DNA of 64,000 nucleotides, from contig JAMWET010006583.1 in NCBI GenBank assembly GCA_024036415.1, forward strand, positions 240,001 through 304,000, given 5' to 3'. The notes beneath the pieces are model-generated. The model made no database searches. It was not told the origin of the DNA and saw only the letters and a program-made list of their open reading frames with translations. Source of the DNA: Prochilodus magdalenae. Its lineage: Eukaryota; Chordata; Actinopteri; Characiformes; Prochilodontidae. The translations under genes were made by a program, and so were the position numbers. Of this stretch, positions 55,705 to 64,000 are shown in pieces. The first letter of the stretch is position 1. Each line of letters begins with the position of its first letter.

Positions 55705-57750
55705 TCCCATGCAAACTCGACTTGGACTCGACTTTGATGATGAACCTTGGTTAACATTGGCATCTCAGCCATGTCTCTGCTTCCTCAGAGCTTCTGTGTT
55801 CATTATAGAGGTTAACTGGTTAACAGGTTATCTGTACCACTCACCAGAGTCCTCATTTCCCTCTGGCATCAAGCAGTCTATTTCCCTTCAGCTGGTGGAA
55901 TGGCCACTAGGGGGCCTGCAGAACAAGACTCAGCTTCTAGGCACAGGTTGTATCAGTGCTTTGAAACACTCAGATTCAAATGACCTGGGGGTCACTCTCC
56001 AGGTGGTTCTCCAAGGCAGACCTAATTTTTTCGGTCTGGACCAAAATGTAGACTGGGAGCCAACAGTGGTTCATCTATGAGAGGATTCTCAGATTCCCAC
56101 TGGCAGGTTTTTTCTGAATATCTTCTGTGATGATTTATGCATGTCTTTGTGCTGAAAACAATGGTTGTTGTTAGCATGCCAGTTAGCCACTCACTGATGC
56201 CTTGGGTTGAGTCTGTCGACCAATCACAAGCTGTTTGTTGACCATTCGGAGGCTGTGGTTCTGACTTGATCATGCTTCTCTTCCGTCACCAGAAACCACC
56301 ACTACTACTGTTACTAATGATGCTAATAAGACTTATTGTGACAACTAATAATATAATAATATAGGTAGTAGCAAAAACTGAATAATAAAAAAAAATATTG
56401 TTATAATAATTAATTGATTAATTAATTAATGAGATGCTAATTCTTCTGGGTCATGGAATGGGTCATGCAGTGCTAAAAGAGAGGAAGCCAGAGTGCAGCT
56501 CAGCAGTCTAAAGACATGCCCGACTGCACAGTGGGAGGAAACCCACACAGACACAGGGAGAACATGCAAACTCTGCACAGTAAGCTGATTTTATATATTG
56601 TGCATTAAATAAGCCGCCTGTAAGTGTCTGGTGAAAAAGGATGATCCATCTGTCAGACGTAAATATTAAGGCAAAGAAAAAAAAGAGCTTCAGGCCGGAT
56701 ACAAGAATAAATCATAAATATGTGACAGGCTGTATGAAGCCATCTCTTGGGCCAATACTTTGAGAACCATGCTCTTTGCTTTTCTAGCAGAGTCTATGGC
56801 CTACAGCATGCAAACGCAGAACACTCAGATTGCAAATGTGAAAATAATGTAATAAGGCAGCATAAAGGCTTTTTCATCTCCCCAGAGCCAATAAAAAGGT
56901 CAAACATCCTTCCCTGTGAACCGCACACCACCAAAAATCACCCCCACCACACCAAACCGCACGCACCCCAAACATTTCGGTCACTATTGAGTGTATATAA
57001 AATATTGCGCTTTATTTGGAGGTCAAGAGGCTGCTCTCGTCTTGGCACCAATTGATTCGGCCCTCTTGACAAGTCCAAGATAGAGGCTAAATCAACAAAA
57101 CAGATGGATTTGTTCCATCTCACGGGCTGAAGTAATTAGGCTACTTGCGCCTCTGGGTAAAGTGGAATTCGAAAGGGGCCAAAAATCAAACAACTCATTT
57201 CGGACCTGGAAGTAATAAGGGAAGAGTTTATCTTTTGATGCTCGCTGTGTGTCAGAAGCTATTCCCGTCAAACTCATTTCCTCCGGGGTAATTTCAATCT
57301 CTTTTCTCAAGAAGGGGAAAAAAAGGAATCCGGTGACTTCCGATTTGTCTCTCTGTGGCTGTGAAGCCATGTTTTGATAGGTAAGGTTGAGAGTCGTTCT
57401 GTGTGTTTTTCATTAATCTCTGTTCTTTCATTTCATTTGCTCAGATATAAAAAAAAAACACCATATTGATTGGTGTTTGCTGAGGACTTTAGCGGTAGCA
57501 TGGTTCAGGGTTTTGTTAAATGGAGAGTTGAATTTGTTGCAGTTCTGCTATTCTTTCTTCTTCTCTCGTAACAAGATAGCAAAATTAATTTCATGTCACT
57601 CCAAAACACTTTCTCACATCGTCGTTATTCAGACACTGGTCAAAAAACATGAGACTGAGTTAGCTGAGAGAGCAAACACGGGCTAGGGACACACAGATTA
57701 GTCAGTGACCATATAAATATGATAAGCTCACAGCACTAAAACCAAGTCAC
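55705..57750. other. Unassigned intergenic sequence
   Basis: No gene is recognised. A low-complexity TAAT stretch lies at about 56330-56430. The part 56770-57420 is long, non-repetitive and rich in words such as gaagtaattaggc and ggtaatttcaatctc, and is a candidate conserved noncoding block. Confidence 0.35.
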
Positions 57751-57756
57751 ACCGGT

Positions 57757-58206
57757 GTTTAAGGTGGTAGTAGCTTCAGGGTCCTGCAGATGGCGCTGCA
57801 CTAGGACGATGTGGCTATAAATCCCTGCGGGGTGTGAGTGATGGGATCCATAGATTGAGATCAGCTTCTACAGTGCAGGGAATGTCTCCATCTATGTGTG
57901 GAATATGGCTCCAGAGCAGATGTTAATGATTGGTTAAAAGGAGGGACTGCATGTGGGCGTGGCCAAAGACCATAGTGTGAAGGAAGTAGCTGAATCTGCA
58001 GGTGTGTGGAAGCGTACGGTCATACGGGTCTACCAGCAGTGGATACAATCCCAGTCTACAGGGAATTCTCCTCGGAATTGTGCCAGGGAAGGCGTCCACC
58101 AAATCTGGACCACCTGACCAGTTCTTTAATCTAGGAGTGTCTGAACACTGATGTGGCTACATCCAGAAACTTCCAGTCCATGCCCAATCCAACCACAGCT
58201 GTTAGG
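57757..58206 (+). mobile_element. Tc1-like remnant, helix-turn-helix family, copy 4 (inverted)
   Basis: This copy is in the opposite orientation to the one at 19430 and almost full length. On the + strand it reads GVAKDHSVKEVAESAGVWKR followed by TVIRVYQQW. No catalytic domain is present. Confidence 0.72.
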
Positions 58207-58457
58207 CTTGAAACATTATGAGGCCAGTCAGTACTTCATATGTACCATAAATCTGATGCGCTCCATGCTAGTTAGCTCTCTGTTTTGGAGCTGGTGTTGT
58301 CTTGGTTGACTGTATCGTCCGAATCTCATCCAGGACTATTCTGTTACTACATCAGGTGATGTGAAGTTTGTTGGAGAGGTTTGTTGACCTATTGAAGGGG
58401 AGAGCCGAATCTTATCAAGTCAACATAAACCCTCCACACAGCACACTCTCACCAGTG

Positions 58458-58970
58458 TGAAGAGCAGTTCTACCACGGACACAACTTCCCAGAGGGCACC
58501 GCTCGTCGACACCACAGTCACAAGCCCTCAGCCGCCCAATCCGCTCTGCTCTCCGTCGCCAGAATGTTAGTCACAGCTGTACTTAATTTAGCTTGCCTAT
58601 TTATACCGCTCCTGGTCTCTTCTGCATTTGCGAAGCTCCTGAGTGTTTCCTATCTGTATGTGCTATTCCGGTTTGATCCCTTTTAGTCCCTGACCCTCTC
58701 TTGTGCATGCTGTCTGCATCTTTCTCACTCTTTGGCTCCCGACCTTCGTTCCCGTCCTCTGACTACTCTCCTAGCCTTACTCTCTCAACTTGGTTATCTC
58801 AGTTGCCTGTCGCTCCTGGTTCTGACCTCACTGACTACGTTTTGGCTGTGCCCCTTATGTTGTCACGTGTGCTGCTGCTTAGTTGGATTATCTCACTGTG
58901 TAATAAAACTATGCTGGCTTTTAGCTCTGCTCAAGTCAACCTGAGTTCATTGTCCCTGACACACATCCAC
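58458..58970 (+). mobile_element. Solo-LTR-like element
   Basis: The segment has cttcccagagggcacc near the start, tatttataccgctcctgg, a gtgtaataaaactatgctgg polyadenylation-type signal and a gtccctgaca end. The layout parallels the LTRs at 27330 and 33871. No internal retroelement genes are seen. Confidence 0.55.
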
Positions 58971-58974
58971 CATC

Positions 58975-59145
58975 AAGAAACACCATTGACCCACTTCCAT
59001 CAGCCATCATACATGTCCATGCCATAACACTGCCACCACCGTGTATCACAGGTGATGTGGAAGGCTTCAGATCATAAACCCTTCCTTCCTTTCCTGTCCA
59101 AAGAAGCAAACTCTAATCTGGTCTTCCTGTTCTTACCAGTGGTTT
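58975..59145 (-). pseudogene. Tc1/mariner transposase scrap
   Basis: The minus strand reads HGGGSVMAWTCMM near 59020-59060, the GGGSVM-W block of the Tc1 catalytic domain. It is preceded by FFGQ-type sequence in another frame. It is too short and broken to assign further. Confidence 0.55.
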
Positions 59146-59154
59146 GTGCCATAA

Positions 59155-59290
59155 AATTCTAGTCTGGGTGACTGCGCTGTGCTACACCAATAAGAGTCCC
59201 TGGGCAAGACTCCCAACACTACATTGGCCCACCTGTAATACGATTAACCTTGTAAGTCGCTCTCGATAAGAGCGTCAGCTAAATGCCAAC
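59155..59290 (-). mobile_element. SINE-like repeat, copy 3 (inverted)
   Basis: The segment carries the inverse of the copy at 16262: ccaacactacattggcccac and ttgtaagtcgctctcgataa. Confidence 0.6.
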
Positions 59291-59605
59291 CTACGCCAAC
59301 CTCCTCTAGCATGCTTTTGGCCTGACTACATGTTGTGGGGTCTACTTCCCCATAAAAAGAATCATGATCATCAGTTTCGGCTGTAATCTCTGGTCGTCCA
59401 GGTATTTTCATGTACCTGAGCTCACCAGTGCCTTCCTTCTCAAGAATCTGGCCACTGCTAGTTTCTGCTCTCTCTCAGAGGTTCTGGTTTACCTGCTCCT
59501 TTGCTGGTTACTGATGTAGTTTGTTTCCTTGTCCATGTGCTTTAGTTGTGGTTTGGTCGCAGCTCCTCTCTTTTATTCCCTCTTACAATCATTTCTTGGA
59601 TCCCT

Positions 59606-59860
59606 GTATATCTTCGCTGCCCAATGAAAAACATGTATCTCCATTTTTGTTGATTTTTACTTTTATGCATCCTTTGATCACACAAGCTGTTGTTTACCTA
59701 GTGTAAAAATTTAATGATGAATGAACCAAAAGAAATGGCCCAAACCTGTTCGCAAAGACGTTTGGTTCCCTTGACTTCCATTAAAATCAGTTTGGGTTTT
59801 TGCCCTCTCCTGTAAAGTTACCATTTTGGGATACTTGTTTTTCTTTGGACAGTGATGGTC
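59606..59860. mobile_element. Foldback/MITE family E, copy 4
   Basis: This is nearly collinear with the copy at 2705: gtatatcttcgctgcccaat at the left and ttctttggacagtgatgg at the right. Confidence 0.75.
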
Positions 59861-59864
59861 TCCT

Positions 59865-61255
59865 TTTCTTGTCTGCCTGTTACATGGATGTTCCGGGTGA
59901 TGCCTTCAATGAAACTTCACTTGAACCCCATCTCTTCGTCTACCATGCCAGCCACCAAGATACGCCGAGAGGTGTGATGTTTTATTTTTCCAGACTACTG
60001 ATGTTCCCCTTGGCTTGCCTCAACACTTCTTTGGACCACATATGAGAGTTCCCAAGAAGAGCTCCCAATTTTTACCATATATATAGACTTAGAGCCAAGT
60101 CCAGCCCATTTATCGTGTTGGGTTACCATGAATGAATGGGGAACGGGCTGCACCTGGCCATGAAACGGCATAAGAGTCAATGATACAATAATTTTTCAGC
60201 CTCTGATATGGGAGGAACTGTGTATTCCTAAACAGGCTGTGTTTTTGTTAAACCCTTTGAATTAAGGCTGAAAGTCTACAACTTCAATCACATCTTGGCT
60301 GCTTCATTTCAAATCCATTGTGGTGGTGTGCACAGGCAAGCTGCCTAACTATATCTGCCATTATGCCATTATTTAGTACACTGTTATGGATCCCCTGGGA
60401 CTTACATCCCAACATCTCACAGCCTACAGGCCTTCTGAAGGCCCATAAGGCTTTGATCAATATTCTTTGAAATTACGGACGGTAACTTCACTCCCAAAGC
60501 ACTTTATATCTCCTCTATCAATCCAATTTAGCATCCTAATAGTCACGACTGAAGTGTATTTTCAATGTATCAAACTTAGATTACATAAGTTCCTAAGGAA
60601 TGAATGCGAAAGCTAATTAAGCTAGTCCAAAGCGGGCGACGCATAACGCCTGCCTTTGAAAACACGGCTTTGTGCTCCTCGCGTGGATGAAAAGAAGCAG
60701 TCAGAGTAACCGCACCGATTGTTTCGTGCTCTGATAATGCAGGAAAAGACGGATTAGAGTCTCACAGTGGCTTTCTCCCTGATTTCTTTGAGGTTAATGG
60801 AGTCGATGGGGTGGGTAATGCTGGAGAGGAGCCGCTGCGGTGAAGAAACATCACTTCAACCGCGTCCACCGGAGTGACGGTGTGTGCGTCGTCCATACGG
60901 GCGTCTAATGGAGCCTGAAGGGCAAACACGGGGATTGATGTAATGGTTGTGACCTCTAGCTGCACACCCTGGTTGAAAACACAGGCCAAATAAACAGAGA
61001 GAGGAGTGGACTGCTCTCTCTGTCCACTGAAGCAGGGTTGAAGTCAAGGGTCTGGACAGATGGGGTCAGTCAGCACAGAGTGAGAGATAAAGGGAGAAAG
61101 AATGAGACGTAATGAGCTGGGTTCGTTTTCACTTTGGGTGGACAGATTAGCAAATTAGCGGTCAATGAATGAGGTGCTGTAGGTAGGAGGAGTCGGGGAA
61201 GACCACAGATGTGAAATACTATGAGCTTCCCTCATAAATGGTTGGACAAGCTTCA
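59865..61255. other. Unassigned intergenic sequence
   Basis: No gene is firmly supported. The part 60430-60760 is non-repetitive with homeodomain-type TAATTA words. A weak exon-like segment lies at 60764-60965 and is discussed among the findings. Confidence 0.35.
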
Positions 61256-61262
61256 TCATCAT

Positions 61263-61755
61263 AGCTGCACCCAGAAGGAATCAACCGACAGGATAAAAAA
61301 TTGGTGGGTAGGTTTGATATCAGGAGACATGCTGATGATCTAAGTTTCACTCTCGACCATGCATGTGATAAGACCTTAACGCTGTACCTGGCTAACCCAG
61401 CGAGAAGTGGTGTCGTGTCAGACTGTCATGGAGTGACTCAGAATGGCAGCGGGTCATCTTCAGTGACGAGTCCCGCTTTAGTCTTGGTGGAGACGCCCAA
61501 CGAATCTGTGTGTGGAGGCACCGTGGTCAGCACCAAGATGAACGGTTTGTCGTCACACGTCCAGAAGACCTGGTGTCCCTCCACCTCCACCCCTACCGCA
61601 CCATCTGCAGGAACTGTGTGAGGATATTCAAGCTGCATGGGATGGATTATCACAGGACTCCATCAGGAACCTCTACAGCTCCATACCGAGACGTCTGGCG
61701 TGTTGGGTTAACAACCAACGGCACCGCACTCCCACACCTCCTTCTGGGTGTAGCT
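61263..61755 (+). mobile_element. Tc1-like family B, 493-bp internally deleted copy with terminal repeats
   Basis: The left end agctgcacccagaagga and the right end, inverted agctacacccagaagga, are 17-base terminal repeats with one mismatch. Inside are the helix-turn-helix remnant, SDESRFSLGGD in one frame, and then ERFVVTRPEDLVSLHLHP followed directly by C-terminal sequence. The middle of the catalytic domain is deleted. Being short but bounded by both ends, it looks like a non-autonomous derivative. Confidence 0.75.
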
Positions 61756-61804
61756 GTTATTTTGATGAGGAGTGTTTATTTATTTCATTTAGCATTTTAG
61801 TTAG

Positions 61805-62080
61805 TGTGTGCGGTGCTGGTGTGAGTGGATCAGACACAGCAGTGCTGCTGGACACCTCAGTGTCACTGCTAAGATGAGAATCGTCCCTCAACCAAAACTA
61901 TCCAGCCAACAGCGTCCTGTGGGCAGCATCCACTGGTGAAGGACTAGAGGATGACCAACACTGCACTGTGCAGCAGCAGATGAGCTATCGTCTCTGACTG
62001 TCCATCTACAAGGTGGAGCAGCAAGGTAGGAGTGTCTAATAGAGTGGACAGTGAGTGGACACAGTGTCTAAAGACTCCAA
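61805..62080 (+). mobile_element. Foldback family A, copy A7 (centre and right half)
   Basis: The segment runs from gtgagtggatcagacacagc through gatgagaatcgtccctcaac to gtgagtggacacagtgtcta, in A1 orientation. The left arm is missing. Confidence 0.75.
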
Positions 62081-62084
62081 CAGC

Positions 62085-62350
62085 TAGCTTGAAGATTCAC
62101 AACAGTCTCTGTAAAGCATTTGTGTGAGAAGCAGGTACAGATCCATTAGTCGTTCTTGATCTAGCATCATTCCGGGATGTCTCGCTGCTTTGCCATGTGC
62201 CACATTCTACCATGTCCAGCATGTGTTGCTTTTACATCAGCAGAGATCAAGAGAGACCTTTTCTACCCAGCTGCCTGGAGGATAGGGGGATGGTCGTGTG
62301 ATGAAGACTGGAGGGGGGGGAGTAAACAGACACACCTGTTTTTTCTGTTG
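62085..62350. other. Unassigned intergenic sequence
   Basis: Nothing is recognised. Confidence 0.3.
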
Positions 62351-62351
62351 T

Positions 62352-62354
<3 letters not shown>

Positions 62355-62409
<55 letters not shown>

Positions 62410-62418
62410 CCTCTCTCT
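62355..62418. repeat. (CT)n microsatellite
   Basis: More than 50 bases of CT with a short CCCC interruption near the end. Confidence 0.96.
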
Positions 62419-62419
62419 T

Positions 62420-62965
62420 TAATGTTGGGTGATGTGTCCGCATCCCACTGAGACAAGAGCATTTGCAACCACAGAGCAAACATTTCCTCATCTGTGGTTT
62501 TGGATCCCCATTAAAGACCACTCTCGCTTTTTGCCCCATCGATTGTGTAATATGATATTCAAAGGATTGTTGCATCACATTTCAAAAGTCCCATTCCTGT
62601 TTGTGCACAGTTAAACCGCTGTGGTGTTCTGGAAGCACAATAAGTCTCGGCTCTAGTCGTGTGGGGTTGGCTCTTTGAACGGACAGCTAAGTCGTTTCAG
62701 GTACGAGGTCAGATGAAGATTCTCCCAGACCCCTGGCTGTTGATGCTCCAAGGCTCCATTAGCTCTCTGCTCCCACTAGAGTCACCCCCACCGGGCACTC
62801 ACATGTTGTGAATATCCACAGCCTGTGTTCCTAAAGGAGCAGGTTTGAAGTGAACTGAAGGATAAGGTAAAAAATACATATATCACAGTTACATAATGTC
62901 AAGTTGACCCGCTCTTTGTCCAACAACTCTTTTCCTTTGTGAATAAATGTAATCTACTTGATTGA
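62420..62965. other. Unassigned intergenic sequence
   Basis: No gene or repeat family is recognised. Confidence 0.35.
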
Positions 62966-62969
62966 CAAA

Positions 62970-63115
62970 GTCGAGTCCTGGTTTATTTATATAGCACCTG
63001 TTACAATTGGCCTAGTCACAAAGCAGCTTTACAGAGAATCTGGGTACAAGGCATGGGTGACAGGCGCAAGAACAAACCCCCTCAGGGCAAGAGAAAAAAC
63101 CCTCGAGAGGAACCA
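62970..63115. mobile_element. Interspersed repeat family J, copy 2
   Basis: The segment contains ttatttatatagcacctgtt, gtcacaaagcagctttacag and accctcgagaggaacc, matching the copy at 46140. It runs straight into the 32-bp minisatellite. Confidence 0.55.
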
Positions 63116-63134
63116 ACACTCAAAAGGGTCAAGG

Positions 63135-63850
63135 CAGATGAAGCAGCAGCACCAGACCACACAGGCTGGGCAGTTGTTCCACATCAGAGCACACAGGCTG
63201 GGCAGTTGTTCTGCACCAGCACACATTGATGGGCAGATACTCTACACCAGACTACACAGGATGGGCAGTTGTTCCTCATCAGAGCACACAGAATGGGTAG
63301 CTGTCCTGCACCAGACCACACTGGATAGGCAGCTGTCCTGCACCAGACCACACTGGATGGGCAGCTGTCCTGCACCAGACCACACTGGATGGGCAGGTTG
63401 TCTTGCACCAGACCACACTGGATGGGCAGCTGTCCTGCACCAGCACACACAGGATGGGCAGTTGCTCTGCACCAGACCACACTGGATGGGCAGTTCTCCT
63501 GCACCAGACCACACTGCATGGGCAGCTGTCCTGCACCAGACCACACTGGATGGGCAGTTGTCCTGCACTAGACCACACTGGATGGGCAGTTATTCTGCAC
63601 CAGTTCACACTGGATGGGCAACTGTCCTGCACCAGCACACACAGGATGGGCAGTTGCTCTGCACCAGTTCACACTGGATGGGCAGTCGCTCTGCCCCAGA
63701 CCACATGGGATGGGCAGTTGCTCTGCACCAGACCACACAGGATGGGCAGTGACTTTGCACCAGACCACACAGGATGGGCAGTTGCTCTGCACCAGATCAC
63801 ATGGGATGGGCAGTCGCTCTGCCCCAGACCACACGGGATGGGCAGTAGTA
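63135..63850. repeat. 32-bp minisatellite
   Basis: About 22 tandem units of the type caccagaccacactggatg followed by ggcagctgtcctg lie here. The period is 32 (for example ccag at 63314 and 63346). Because 32 is not a multiple of 3, a frame through the array cycles through all three readings of the unit. That explains the 264-codon open frame at 62958-63752 without invoking a gene. Confidence 0.95.
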
Positions 63851-64000
63851 AGATGGGTACAAAGTAAAAAACTCAAATTCAAAAGACTCAAATCAAAAAT
63901 TTCCCATCTCTGTTTAATTGGGCCTGTGATCAGTCGGGGGATATGGGTGGCTACATGCCTGAGAGGCACATGCTATTTAGGAAGAGTCATCATGACTATA

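Noticed and set aside
62958..63752. 264-codon open frame
   Set aside because: It runs through a family J repeat and then a 32-bp minisatellite. The repeated protein text follows from the DNA period, and no domain is present.
63135..63850. Regular ~32-bp repeats as a CRISPR-like array
   Set aside because: There are no unique spacers between repeats. Whole units are tandem and nearly identical, and the genome is vertebrate.

Overview
This is vertebrate nuclear DNA, almost certainly from a teleost fish. The evidence is a vertebrate TRPC4 channel gene with conserved exon boundaries, Tc1-like transposon remnants, fish-type LINE tails ending in AATAAAGTATCTATC, tRNA-like SINEs and abundant microsatellites. 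The mix of foldback repeats suggests an otophysan (characin or catfish-like) genome, but that is recollection of repeat families and not a search result.

One protein-coding gene can be supported: the 5' part of trpc4, on the minus strand. A CpG-rich promoter and untranslated first exon lie at about 24.55-25.35 kb (donor after 24765). Exon 2, with the start codon, is at 14975-15378 and exon 3 at 6664-7182. The two coding exons join in phase 0 and give the first 299 residues: the ankyrin-repeat N-terminus, an intact His-Cys-Cys-Cys zinc site and the start of the linker-helix region. The exon that should follow is not in the window, so the gene continues beyond position 1. Introns 1 and 2 are about 9.4 and 7.8 kb, and intron 3 is at least 6.7 kb.

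From about 25.4 kb to 64 kb I find no convincing gene. The sequence is a mosaic of transposon remnants and tandem repeats. These include several Tc1/mariner families, a piggyBac remnant with TTAA duplications, solo-LTR-like elements (two with recognisable 5-bp target duplications), LINE fragments, SINEs and three families of self-complementary foldback elements (here called A, C and E). Tandem repeats include a 12-bp minisatellite in two arrays around the piggyBac, a 32-bp minisatellite, an 83-bp array, a 230-bp triplication inside a mobile element and about 1 kb of pentamer-based repeat in trpc4 intron 1. Several insertions are nested and can be ordered in time.

The most unusual structures are the foldback families. 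Family A occurs with its right half in both orientations and with snap-back rearrangements. Family C has colonised trpc4 intron 2 densely and served as a target for later insertions. Family names A, C, E, H and J are labels used only in this annotation. No tool was run: family assignments rest on reading motifs, and repeat boundaries are approximate unless target-site duplications are given.
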